From contig JAFIEB010000020.1 in assembly GCA_020832735.1 (NCBI GenBank), forward strand, positions 1 to 45,227: 45,227 nt of DNA, written 5' to 3'. Below are positions 7,704 to 17,684 of this stretch, in pieces. The notes beneath the pieces are model-generated. The model saw only the letters and a program-made list of their open reading frames with translations. It was not told the DNA's origin and made no database searches. The position numbers and the translations under genes are program-made. Within the stretch, counting starts at the first letter, position 1. Every line of letters starts with the position of its first letter. This DNA is from Oceanicaulis sp. Lineage in GTDB: Bacteria; Pseudomonadota; Alphaproteobacteria; Caulobacterales; Maricaulaceae.

Positions 7704-10166
7704 CTAGAAGCGGTAGCGGGCCTCGACCCCGTAGCTGGCGCCCCGGCGCAGCGTGCCGAAGAAGGCTCGCGGCGCGCCGGTCGAAGCGCCGGCCGGCGCC
7801 GTGTTCGGCGAGAAGCCGGGGCTGAGATAGGGCGTCTGCAGCCAGCGGGTCGCCATCACGATGGAGTCTTCATCGAGGATGTTGCGGCCATAGGCCATGA
7901 TCGTCCAGGTGTCGCTCTGAATGCCCAGCTGGGCGCCCAGGATCGAGGCGGAGCCCGTCTCGGCCAGGTTATGGACCTGCACGTATTTCGAGGACTCATA
8001 GGTGAAGTCGCTGCGGGCGAACCATTCCAGACGGCCATTGGCGCCCAGCGGAGCACGCAGTTCGCCATTGACCGACAGCTGGTGCTCCGAGGTCAGCGGG
8101 ATGCGGTTGCCCGCGATGGAGCAATTGCCCGTCTGGCCGAAGAAGGAGGCGCCCGTACCCGGTGCTGTGGAATCGGGGGTGATCACGCCGCCGCCCGAGG
8201 TCAGCTCCCACTGACCGTCATCGCAGCCCGAGGTGAATTCGGGACGGGTCCAGGCATAGGTCGCGCCGATAGAGAACATGTCCGTGACCTGCTGGCGGTA
8301 TTCCAGCTCGAGGCCGAGGATTTCCGCGGCGCCCTGGTTGGTGGCCACCGAGTTGATCGCGCCGGCCGGATTGGACACAGCGGTGGTCAGCTGCACGTCG
8401 GTCGCATCGATGTAGTACGCGGATGCTGCGAAATAGCCCGCGCCGCCGAATAGAGAGCGCTTCACGCCAATCTCGAAATTCTCCGAGGTTTCCTGGTCAT
8501 AGGTCGGGTTGCCGGTGGTTTCACCGATCGCGCCGTTCTGACCGCCCGGCTTCACGCCGCGCGCATACACGGCGAAGACCGTGGTTTCGGGATCCACCGA
8601 CCAGTTGACCGTCAGGCGCGGGGTGAAGTTGGTGAAGGTGTCAGAGCGGCTGAAGGGGGTCGCGGTGCTGATGCCGTCCAGCGTCGATTTTTCTTCTTCC
8701 GCGTAGCGGCCTTCCAGCGTGACCGTGAGATTCTCAGTCAGGTCATATTCCATCAGGCCGAAAATCGCCTGGTTAGTCGTGGTCAGGCGGCTCGCCGGAT
8801 TGCCCGCCGGATTGGAGAAGGTGAGGGTGAACCCGTCATTGGTCTGGTCATAATAATACGCGCCGACCATCCAGCGGAACCGGTCGGTCACCGGCGAGGC
8901 CAGACGCGCCTCGAACGAATAGTCTTCGACCAGGTTGCGGGTGGTGTTGGCGAAGAAGGCGCCGGTATCGGCCATGCCTACAGGCTGCAGCACGAAGTTG
9001 ATCGAGCTGTGGTCGGAGTCCGAACCGAAGCGGCGCTCTTCGTCGCGGTATCCCGCCGACACCGTGAAGACATAACCTGAACCGCCGATATCCCAGTTCA
9101 TGATGCCGGACATCAAAATGGCGTTGTTGGAGATGCCGTCAAACGCCGTGCCGTCCGCCGCCGAGTAGAGCTGGAACGGCAGGAAGGGGCTCAGCGCGTC
9201 GGCCGGGACGCCCGGTACGATGGCCGGCTGGCCCGGAAGGGCCGGACCGGTGTTCAGAGCCACCGGCGCCGGCTTGATCACGCCGCAGAAATACTGGTTG
9301 TTGTTGGTGCTGCCAGAGCGCGACCAGGACGCGAGCGAGCGATGGCCCGGCGAGCAGTTATTGCTGTCGGCAGGCTGCAGGAAGAGCGGCAGCGTGCCGT
9401 CACGCGATTCCGAATACTGGGCCCGCACCCGGAAATCGAGATTGTCAGTCGGATTGAGATCCAGCACGCCGGAGAACGAGGTGGTGGACTGGGAGCCCAC
9501 AGTCTGTCCCGTCACCTGGTTGGTCCACTCGCCATCATAGTTGTAGTCGCGCATCGAGAGGCGGAAGCCGGCCCGATCGCCCATCGGACCGGAGAGGCCG
9601 GCCGACACTTCGTACTCGCCATGGCTGCCGCCGCGCAGGCGCAGCTGGCCTTCGAGCGTGTCGGTGGCGCCGCGCGTGACGAAGTTGATGGCGCCGGCAT
9701 AGGTGTTGCGCCCATAGAGCGCGCTCTGGGGCCCGCGGATCACCTCGACCCGGGCCAGATCATTGGGGTCCAGGTTCTGGATGGAGCCGGGATAGTAGAC
9801 GCCATCGATAAAATACGCAGTGCCTGATTCCACCCCGAACTGAACGCCGGCCAGCACGTTGGCCTGGCCGCGGATCACGGGGCGTTCCGATGAACGGCCG
9901 AACGCAGCAGAGAAGGACAGGCCGGGCGTGAAGCGGGCGACATCGTCAACCGACTGCAGGCCGAGATTGAGGATGTCCTCCTCGCCGAACGCGGTCACCG
10001 CAACGGGCGCGTCCAGAATGGTCTCCTCGCGCCGGCGCGCCGTCACCGTGATGACGTCGCGCGATTGCTGGGCGCCGTCTTCCTGGGCGGCAGCGGCGGC
10101 GGGAACCGCCGTCAGGCCGGCCGCTGCGATGGCGGCCGCCGTGGTCATCAGAATCTGCTTTTTCAC
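7704..10166 (-). CDS. TonB-dependent outer-membrane receptor
   Basis: An 820-residue outer-membrane transporter. The signal peptide (residues 1-27) ends AAAAAQ. A TonB-box-like segment (DVITVTARRRE) follows, then a plug domain (about 50-165, with VDDVARFTPG and RVEVIRGPQSALYGRNTYAG) and a 22-strand-type barrel ending in YGVEARYRF with terminal Phe. There is no N-terminal signalling extension, so control by a FecI/FecR pair is unlikely. It imports an unknown ligand using TonB energy. Neighbours are a DUF1838 protein, a GntR regulator and catabolic enzymes, so the ligand is more likely an organic substrate than iron. A candidate operator lies about 95 bases before the start. Confidence 0.93.
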   Translation of the reverse strand: MKKQILMTTAAAIAAAGLTAVPAAAAAQEDGAQQSRDVITVTARRREETILDAPVAVTAFGEEDILNLGLQSVDDVARFTPGLSFSAAFGRSSERPVIRGQANVLAGVQFGVESGTAYFIDGVYYPGSIQNLDPNDLARVEVIRGPQSALYGRNTYAGAINFVTRGATDTLEGQLRLRGGSHGEYEVSAGLSGPMGDRAGFRLSMRDYNYDGEWTNQVTGQTVGSQSTTSFSGVLDLNPTDNLDFRVRAQYSESRDGTLPLFLQPADSNNCSPGHRSLASWSRSGSTNNNQYFCGVIKPAPVALNTGPALPGQPAIVPGVPADALSPFLPFQLYSAADGTAFDGISNNAILMSGIMNWDIGGSGYVFTVSAGYRDEERRFGSDSDHSSINFVLQPVGMADTGAFFANTTRNLVEDYSFEARLASPVTDRFRWMVGAYYYDQTNDGFTLTFSNPAGNPASRLTTTNQAIFGLMEYDLTENLTVTLEGRYAEEEKSTLDGISTATPFSRSDTFTNFTPRLTVNWSVDPETTVFAVYARGVKPGGQNGAIGETTGNPTYDQETSENFEIGVKRSLFGGAGYFAASAYYIDATDVQLTTAVSNPAGAINSVATNQGAAEILGLELEYRQQVTDMFSIGATYAWTRPEFTSGCDDGQWELTSGGGVITPDSTAPGTGASFFGQTGNCSIAGNRIPLTSEHQLSVNGELRAPLGANGRLEWFARSDFTYESSKYVQVHNLAETGSASILGAQLGIQSDTWTIMAYGRNILDEDSIVMATRWLQTPYLSPGFSPNTAPAGASTGAPRAFFGTLRRGASYGVEARYRF

Positions 10167-10251
10167 GCTCTAGTCTCCCCTTGCGCGGCCTTGTCAGCCT
10201 TGTGAGCCTGCTTGAGGCGCGCCTGCCCGAATCTGCCCGCAGACGCGCATT

Positions 10252-10275
10252 TGACCTATTGATATACCATTAGGG
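10252..10275. promoter_or_regulatory. Candidate GntR/HutC operator upstream of the TonB receptor
   Basis: The core TGATATACCA (10260-10269) lies inside an 18-bp imperfect palindrome, CTATTG-ATATAC-CATTAG, 94 bases before the receptor start. The identical 10-bp core occurs in the opposite orientation upstream of the DUF1838 gene (11314-11323). It resembles known HutC-subfamily sites built on TGGT-n-TA-n-ACCA. The rest of the 214-base gap before the receptor contains no gene. Confidence 0.6.
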
Positions 10276-10380
10276 CTGTTTATGCGCCTGTGGTCTTGCG
10301 CTTGTCCGAACAAATGCGCGCAGGTGTTGCATTTCAGTGACAAGCCCGGCCGCAGACGGAATCCCCGGCCGGGCCCGGTT

Positions 10381-11268
10381 TCAGTTGCGTTGCGGCGGCG
10401 TGACCGCGCCGGCCGCGATATCGCGGTAATAGGTCCAGCTGGTCACATTGGGACGGTCATCATCAAGCGCTGGCGGATCGGTGTATTCGGGATAGTGCAG
10501 GGCGATTTCTTCCTGGAAGAAGTCCGGCAGCTCGTCCCAGCTATCCAGCTTGGTGCCGGCGGTGTGGAAATAGATCAGCCCGTCGCGCCCGCGCATCTTC
10601 ATCCAGGGCAGCCAGTCGGACATGCGCACCCAGCCCACCTCCACGTCGGCGGTGGTGGTTTCCGGATCGGTCAGATCATCGATATTGCCGAAGAAATTGA
10701 ACATCTCGGTGGCGTGATAGACCGCGCCGGTCTCGTCCTGGAACTCGCCCGCCAGCGGGTTGGAGTAGAACAGCGGCACGGTGGTGGTCTGCCAGAAATC
10801 ATTGCCCATGGAGGCGCCGCGCCACTGGGCCGGGCCATTGGGTCCGTTCGCATACCCGCCCCGGAAATTGACCGGATCATTGGCCACATGGAGCACGTCC
10901 ACGGTCTCCCCGGTCCAGGGATTGTCCCAGGTGGACAGGATTTCGTGGGTCTCGGGATCGAGATAGAGCAGGATCTCGCGCGAAACGAGCCGGTAGCCGG
11001 TCCCGTATTCGGGATGCTCAACCGTCACGCAGGCGCGCACATTCATGCCCTCGACCCGGAACAGGCGGCGGTCCGGCTCGCCCGCCCGGCGCGAGAACGC
11101 ATAACCGTTCCAGTAAAAGGTGATCGGTTCGCCATCCACCGTGGAGCACGCGACCTTGCGGTTCATGGCGATGACGTCATCTGGATTGTCGAAACTCAGG
11201 CTCTCCTGGGCGCAGGCCGCAGCCGCCGTGACGGCGCTCAGGCCCAGCGCGGCGATCAGGGTTCTCAT
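10381..11268 (-). CDS. DUF1838 periplasmic protein
   Basis: A 295-residue protein has a signal peptide (about residues 1-20, ending AAACAQ) and a body matching DUF1838: the blocks YLDPETHEILSTWDNPWTGE and VVLHVANDPVNF-like (VDVLHVANDPVNFRG) are characteristic, as is an early DGEPITFYWNGYAF. Function is unestablished for this family; members often sit near TonB receptors in Alphaproteobacteria (from memory). The start was set at the ATG preceded by GGAGGAGAG, a strong ribosome-binding site, and not at an upstream in-frame codon without one. A 22-bp palindrome lies 40-60 bases upstream. It may bind or process the ligand after receptor uptake, but this is a guess. Confidence 0.82.
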   Translation of the reverse strand: MRTLIAALGLSAVTAAAACAQESLSFDNPDDVIAMNRKVACSTVDGEPITFYWNGYAFSRRAGEPDRRLFRVEGMNVRACVTVEHPEYGTGYRLVSREILLYLDPETHEILSTWDNPWTGETVDVLHVANDPVNFRGGYANGPNGPAQWRGASMGNDFWQTTTVPLFYSNPLAGEFQDETGAVYHATEMFNFFGNIDDLTDPETTTADVEVGWVRMSDWLPWMKMRGRDGLIYFHTAGTKLDSWDELPDFFQEEIALHYPEYTDPPALDDDRPNVTSWTYYRDIAAGAVTPPQRN

Positions 11269-11307
11269 GATATCTCTCCTCCACACGGAGCCGGTGAGGC
11301 CCGGCTC

Positions 11308-11329
11308 TCGAAATGGTATATCATTTCGA
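11308..11329. promoter_or_regulatory. Perfect palindromic operator upstream of DUF1838 gene
   Basis: Arms TCGAAATG and CATTTCGA (8 bp, perfect) flank the centre GTATAT. The inner core TGGTATATCA is the exact reverse complement of the core near the TonB receptor. Its position 40-60 bases before the DUF1838 start, overlapping or close to the expected promoter, fits a repressor site for the GntR protein encoded next door. Confidence 0.65.
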
Positions 11330-11391
11330 AATGCGCGCAGGATCAAGCCCTGTCGTGTTCGAGCTTGGCGGCGGGCGGGCGCAAACTTGCG

Positions 11392-12138
11392 CTAATCAGC
11401 CTCGCGCAGGAGCACCATGTCATAGGTGAAGCGTTCGCCCGGATGGACGCTGTCGGACAGGGCGATGATGCGCCCGCCCTTGTCGTAATAGCGTCGGCGG
11501 GTGCGCAGGGCGGCTTCGCCGGGTTCGGCGTCCAGCGGCTCGGCCTCGCGCTCGGTCAGGGCGCCGGCGCTGATCGACTGCTCGATGCGCGCGGTGGGCA
11601 CGCCGCGCTCGCGCGCGATCCAGTCGGTCACCGAGCCGCCCATCTCCACAAGGGTCTCCACAGGCGGGGCGATATCGGCGCGGATATAGACGTCGGTGAG
11701 CGCGATCGGGGTCTCGCCCGGCCGTCCGCGCACGCCGAACACGTGGAAGTACTCACCCCCCGCCGCCACGCCGAAGGCGCGCGCCACCGCCCCGTCCAGC
11801 GGGCCGCTGCGGGTGGCTCTGGGCTGCAGCTTGGCGTCGCGCGCGTACTGCATGAGATCATCCACCCCGCCCAGGCGCTGGGTGAAGTGATCATGGGACT
11901 GATTGGCCACCACCACTGTGCCAGCCCCGCGCCGCCGGGCGATCAGCCCGGATTCGGCCAGTAGGCGCAGCGCCTCGCGCACGGTGTGGCGCGATACGCC
12001 ATAGGTTTCGCACAGGGCGTGTTCGGTGGGCAAAAGCTCGCCGATGGCCGGGTCGCCGCCGGCGATTCGCGCCCGCAACGCCTCGGCCAGCGCCATGTAA
12101 CGCGGCGCGCCTGAAGCATTTTCCAGCATAGCGGTCAT
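11392..12138 (-). CDS. GntR-family regulator, HutC/UTRA type
   Basis: A 248-residue transcription factor has an N-terminal winged helix (about residues 12-75; LPTEHALCETYGVSRHTVREALRLL) and a C-terminal UTRA ligand-binding domain (about 95-240). This pairing defines the HutC subfamily, whose members usually repress catabolic or uptake genes until a pathway small molecule binds. The start ATG overlaps the stop of the upstream CoA-transferase gene (ATGA) and has GGAG six bases before it, so the two are translationally coupled. Longer upstream starts would overlap that gene by 28 bases and lack such support. It probably acts at the two palindromes near 10260 and 11318. Confidence 0.9.
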   Translation of the reverse strand: MTAMLENASGAPRYMALAEALRARIAGGDPAIGELLPTEHALCETYGVSRHTVREALRLLAESGLIARRRGAGTVVVANQSHDHFTQRLGGVDDLMQYARDAKLQPRATRSGPLDGAVARAFGVAAGGEYFHVFGVRGRPGETPIALTDVYIRADIAPPVETLVEMGGSVTDWIARERGVPTARIEQSISAGALTEREAEPLDAEPGEAALRTRRRYYDKGGRIIALSDSVHPGERFTYDMVLLREAD

Positions 12139-13397
12139 AGCGAGCTCCGAATATCTGTCCATGCGCTCTCTAGCATAGCGCGGTGATCGGGGTGAGCGAT
12201 CTGTGTCAGGGCGCCTGCGCGCGCCTCCAGGTCGAGCCCGCGCAGATCGGCTGCGCCATGCTCTGTGACCACGATGTCTATATCCGCCCGGCTCAAGCTC
12301 ACGGCCGGCGCGGTCAGGCGCGGCGTGATGCGCGACAGCGTCCCGCCTTTGGCCGTGGAAGCCAGCGCCACAATCGCCTTGCCGCCAGGGCTGGCCTGGG
12401 CGCCGCGCAGAAAATCGGTCAGCCCGCCCCCGCCGGACACCTGGCGCCCGCCGAAAAACTCGGCATTGGCCTGACCGAACAAATCCACCTCGATCATCGA
12501 GTTGATAGCGGTGAAGCGCGCCAGCCCCGCCAGCACGGCGCCGCTATGGGTGCCGCTGACCGGCGTCATGGTCAGGCGCTCTTCGCCCGTCAGACGCTCG
12601 GCCAACACGCGCGAGCCCAGCACCGCCCCGGTGCGGATGGCCGCCACGGCCTCACAGTCAATAATGTCGAGCAAGGGGTCGGACACCATGCCCGAATGGA
12701 TCGCCAGTCCCTTGTGGCCCTTGAGCGCAGGCAGCACCGCCAGCTGCACCTTGCCGAGGCCGAACTGCACCGCCGCGCGATCCTCCACCAGTCCGGCGAT
12801 ATGGCGCGCGATGGACGTGAAGGCCTCTGGCAAATCGCCCGCCTCATAGCCGCGCGGCTCGCTCTCCACCTCGCACACGGCGTCAAAGGCGCTCAAGGGG
12901 ATAGACGGCGCGCCGGGCATCACGGGCAAAGCCGGATTGATCTGGGCGATGCGCAAGGGCGCCCGCGCCCATATCGCCGGGGTGAAATCACAGCTGAGAG
13001 ACAAAGAGCAGTCGCCGTTGGCATCGGGGGGCGAGACCTGAAGGATGGCGGCGTCCACCGGACACGTCTCCAGCCAGCGCCAGGCCTTCGTGTAGGTCAG
13101 CGGCAGGAAGGTCACGCGCCCCGTCTCGAACCCGGCGCGCAGCTGCGGCGCCAGAAAGATCGACTCGAACCGGGCGGTCTCGTGCAGCGCGCTCCAGTCA
13201 GTGCGGTTCACGCCGGGGATCCACACGCCGAAGAAAGTCAGCCCGCGCGCCTGCTCAGGGTCGCGCGCAAAGGCGTCGGCCAGCACGTAAGGCTCGGCCG
13301 CCACGCCGGGCACATAGACCCGCGCCGCATCCGGCAGACGCGCACGCAAGCGCGCGATCAGCGCCTCTGGCGAGAGCACGGACGGACGGGCTGTCAT
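12135..13397 (-). CDS. Acetyl-CoA hydrolase/transferase family CoA-transferase
   Basis: A 420-residue enzyme of the acetyl-CoA hydrolase/4-hydroxybutyrate CoA-transferase family. It would move CoA between two acids through a glutamyl-CoA intermediate; the catalytic Glu is probably Glu303 in INSMIEVDLFGQAN. The C-terminal block VTEHGAADLRGLDL and IAHPDHR is typical. The start was chosen at ATG with GGGGA upstream; an upstream GTG is possible. It is divergent from the first MmgE/PrpD gene across 64 bases and coupled to the GntR gene downstream. In this cluster it could activate the substrate acid or recycle CoA. The true acids are unknown. Confidence 0.87.
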   Translation of the reverse strand: MTARPSVLSPEALIARLRARLPDAARVYVPGVAAEPYVLADAFARDPEQARGLTFFGVWIPGVNRTDWSALHETARFESIFLAPQLRAGFETGRVTFLPLTYTKAWRWLETCPVDAAILQVSPPDANGDCSLSLSCDFTPAIWARAPLRIAQINPALPVMPGAPSIPLSAFDAVCEVESEPRGYEAGDLPEAFTSIARHIAGLVEDRAAVQFGLGKVQLAVLPALKGHKGLAIHSGMVSDPLLDIIDCEAVAAIRTGAVLGSRVLAERLTGEERLTMTPVSGTHSGAVLAGLARFTAINSMIEVDLFGQANAEFFGGRQVSGGGGLTDFLRGAQASPGGKAIVALASTAKGGTLSRITPRLTAPAVSLSRADIDIVVTEHGAADLRGLDLEARAGALTQIAHPDHRAMLESAWTDIRSSL

Positions 13398-13425
13398 CGG
13401 CGTTCCCCGGACTTGATGCGCGGGC

Positions 13426-13461
13426 TTCACGCCGCGCGTTCGGACATGCTACTAGCACATT

Positions 13462-13468
<7 letters not shown>
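13426..13468 (+). promoter_or_regulatory. Possible leaderless promoter with spanning palindrome
   Basis: TTCACG (13426-13431) and TACTAG (13450-13455), spaced by 18 bases, place transcription start exactly at the ATG of the MmgE/PrpD gene (13462), which has no ribosome-binding site. An inverted repeat, CGGACAT (13441-13447) and ATGTCCG (13462-13468), brackets the -10 element and includes the start codon. A protein bound there could block this promoter and probably the divergent CoA-transferase promoter. The TGGTATATCA core is not present here. Confidence 0.4.
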
Positions 13469-14876
<1,408 letters not shown>

Positions 14877-14880
<4 letters not shown>

Positions 14881-16250
14881 GCGCGCCCGACGCCTTCGCC
14901 CTCCACGCTCTGGAGCTGAACTGGGACAAAGTCCCGGCGCCGGCGCAGGCTGCGGCGCAGGCCTTCCTGCTGGACACGCTGGCGGTGGGCATCGCCGGGC
15001 GCCGGGCCTGGCTGGCCGATGAGGTGTTGGGCGTGGCGCAAAGCTGGGGCGCGGCGGACGGCGCGATCCCGGCTGCTCATGTGCTGGGCGGCGGACCGCG
15101 CCTGCCCGCGCCGTCAGCGGCCTTCGTCAACGGCTTCCAGATCCATTGCCAGGAATATGACTGCGTGCACGAACCCGCCGTGGTGCATCCCATGGCGGTG
15201 ATCGGCGCGGCCTTGATGGCCGAGGCCGAGGCGCGTCCCGTGTCCGGCGCGGACTTCCTCGCGGCGCTGACCGGCGCGGTGGATGTGGCCGCCGGCCTTG
15301 GCGTTGCGGCGCTGAGCCCGATCCGGTTTTTCCGGCCCGCGACAGCCGGTCTGTTCGGGGCGACGCTGGGCGTGGCCCGCCTGCGCGGGGCGAGCCTGGA
15401 CCAGACGCTGGACGCGCTGGGCTATGCGCTGGCCCAGGCCGCCGGCACCATGCAGGCCCATGTGGAGGGCAAGCCCGCCCTGCCCTTGCAGATCGCCGGC
15501 GCCGCGCGCGCCGCGCTGGTGGCCAATGATCTGGCGGGCGCCGGCATCCCCGGCCCCCATGACGTGTTCGAGGGGCCGTTCGGCTATCTCTCTCTGTTTG
15601 AAGGGCGCGCCGATCTCGCCCCGGTGATCGCCTCGCTGGGCCGGACTTTCCGCATCGCGGAAGTGTCCTACAAACCCTTCCCTACCGGCCGCGCGGCACA
15701 GGGCGGTATTGTCCTGATGCAGCGCCTGCGCGAGAGCGGGGTTCAGGCGAAAGACATCCGCTCCATCCGCCTCATCGCCCCGCCCCTGATCGAGCGTCTG
15801 GTGGGCCGCCCGGCCCATGGGGACATGCAGGTCAATTACGCCCGGCTGTGCTTTGGCTATTGCGGCGCACTGGCGCTGCGCACGGGTCAGGTGCGCCTCG
15901 ACGGCTATACGCCTGAAGCCTTGCGCGATCCCGAAACACTGGCCCTCGCCGCGCGCATCCAGGTGGAGCGCGACGGCTCGGACAATCCCGCCGCCTTCAC
16001 GCCCCAGACGCTGGAAGTGCGCCTGACAAGCGGCGAGGCGCGCACGCTCACCCTCGACACGCTCTACGGCTCGCCGGCTGATCCCATGCGCGCCGCTGAC
16101 ATCGCCGCCAAGCGCGCTGAATGCCTCGAATTTGGCCTCGGCGCGCCGCAGCCAGACCTCGACGCCGCCATGCAAGAGGCCGTCGCCGCCCTGCCCGGCG
16201 CAGCCTCCACCGACACGCTTGTCCGCCTGATGCGCGGGCAGACCATTTGA
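14877..16250 (+). CDS. MmgE/PrpD family protein (second copy)
   Basis: A 457-residue MmgE/PrpD protein, clearly related to but divergent from its upstream neighbour, starting inside that gene's stop (ATGA). Landmarks: AQAFLLDTLAVGIAG near residue 25, AFVNGFQIHCQEYDCVHEPAVVHP where the family has its active-site His/Asp segment, and SYKPFPTGRAAQGGI. The two copies may form a hetero-oligomer or act on successive intermediates. The motif HCQEYDCVHE differs from the more usual D-x-D-D form, so catalysis may differ. The downstream CoA ligase starts 30 bases later. Confidence 0.87.
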
Positions 16251-16280
16251 CCGACATGACTTTGTGAAAGGGGCGCAGCC

Positions 16281-17684
16281 ATGAGCGCAGCCAATGCCGA
16301 CGGACACAGCAGCTATTTCGACGCCGCCGACTGGGGCGCGGTCCAGCGCCAGCACCCGATTGGCGCAGACTTCGTCCATTTCGCCAAAACAATCAGCCGC
16401 GACGAGTTGTTTGCGCGCCAGAACGCCCTGTTCCTGAAATCGGTGGCGCGCGCCTGGCGGACGCTGTTCTACCGCAAGCTCTGGGGTGATGCGGGCGTGG
16501 AGCCGGGCGACATCACCGGGCTTGAGATGATCGCCAGCCTGCCGAGCTTCGACAAGTCCGACATCATGGACTCCATTGCGCGCAAGCCCCCGTTTGGCGA
16601 TTTCGACGCGCGCGACAGCCATGCGGGCGGGCCGCCCAACGTGGTCATGCACACCACGTCAGGCACCACCGGCACGCCCCAGGTGCTGCTGTTCGGCGCC
16701 AAGTCGCGCGAGGTGCAAAACCTGCTGCTGGCCCGGCTCTACCGCTTCCAGGGGCTCAAGGCCGAGGACGTAGTCCATTCGGTCTATGGCCACGGAATGA
16801 TCAATGGCGGGCATTATGTGCGCGAGGCCGTGATCCACTGGACCAGCGCCATCTTCATGTCGGCGGGCACCGGGGTCGAGACCCGCTCGGCGCGTCAGGT
16901 GGAGCTGATGCGCGATTTCGGCGCCACGGTGATCGTGGGCTTCGCCGACTACATCAAGAAGCTTGCCCGCGTCGCAGACGAGATGGGCATCGACCCGGTG
17001 CGCGATCTCAATATCCGCATGATTTCCGGCCATCTGGGACGCGAGGACCGCGACTCCCTCTCCAAGGCCTGGGGCGGCGCCGAGTGCTTTGACTGGTATG
17101 GCGTGGGCGATACCGGGATCATCGCCGGCGAAGGCCCAGACCGCGCCGGCCTCTATGTGATGGAGGACGCCCAGTATCTCGAAGTCGCCGATATCGAGAC
17201 CGGCAAGCCCGTCGCCGACGGGCAGCAGGGCGATATGATCTGCACCTGCCTGTACAAGGACGATGTCTATCCGATCATCCGCTTCAACACCCATGACGTG
17301 ACGCGCTTCCACACCGATAAAAGCCCGCTGGGCCTTGCGTTCCGGCGGATCGAGGGTTTCCTGGGCCGTTCGGACAACATGGTGAAGATTCGCGGCATCA
17401 ATATCTTCCCCCAGGCCATGGGGCCGCTCCTGGAAGAGCACGCCGCCTTCGCCGGCGACTTCATCTGCAAGGCGGTGCGCGACGCATCCGGGCGCGACGA
17501 GTTCATCGTCATCGCCGAAGCGCGCGAACCCGGCGAGGCGCTGCGGGCGGAATTCGCCGATCTCCTGAAACGCAAGCTCGGCATAGACGTCGGCGTGGAG
17601 CTTGCCAAACCGGGCGAACTGGCCAACCTCACCCAGACTGAAGTGCGCCAGAAACCCATCCGCCTCATTGACGAACGCTTCTGA
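16281..17684 (+). CDS. PaaK-like AMP-forming acyl-CoA ligase
   Basis: A 467-residue adenylate-forming enzyme related to phenylacetate-CoA ligase. It would activate a carboxylic acid with ATP and CoA. Visible motifs: the ATP-phosphate loop TTSGTTGTPQ, the hinge and C-terminal block VKIRGINIFPQAMGP, and a C-terminal EVRQKPIRLIDERF with a possible catalytic Lys. The usual aromatic Y-G-x-T/S-E motif is YGVGDTGIIAGEG, so the acidic residue in that loop is displaced or replaced. It has AAGGGGCG ahead of the ATG and ends in TGATG with the amidase start. The substrate may be aromatic, but this is not proven. Confidence 0.88.
   Translation: MSAANADGHSSYFDAADWGAVQRQHPIGADFVHFAKTISRDELFARQNALFLKSVARAWRTLFYRKLWGDAGVEPGDITGLEMIASLPSFDKSDIMDSIARKPPFGDFDARDSHAGGPPNVVMHTTSGTTGTPQVLLFGAKSREVQNLLLARLYRFQGLKAEDVVHSVYGHGMINGGHYVREAVIHWTSAIFMSAGTGVETRSARQVELMRDFGATVIVGFADYIKKLARVADEMGIDPVRDLNIRMISGHLGREDRDSLSKAWGGAECFDWYGVGDTGIIAGEGPDRAGLYVMEDAQYLEVADIETGKPVADGQQGDMICTCLYKDDVYPIIRFNTHDVTRFHTDKSPLGLAFRRIEGFLGRSDNMVKIRGINIFPQAMGPLLEEHAAFAGDFICKAVRDASGRDEFIVIAEAREPGEALRAEFADLLKRKLGIDVGVELAKPGELANLTQTEVRQKPIRLIDERF

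Noticed and set aside
7704-10166. Siderophore receptor under FecI/FecR control
   Set aside because: No N-terminal signalling domain, no sigma/anti-sigma genes and no iron genes nearby; catabolic genes and a GntR regulator surround it.
10282-11964. A 560-codon plus-strand frame
   Set aside because: It crosses the DUF1838 gene, its operator and the GntR gene in antisense; composition is shadow-like and no domain is visible.
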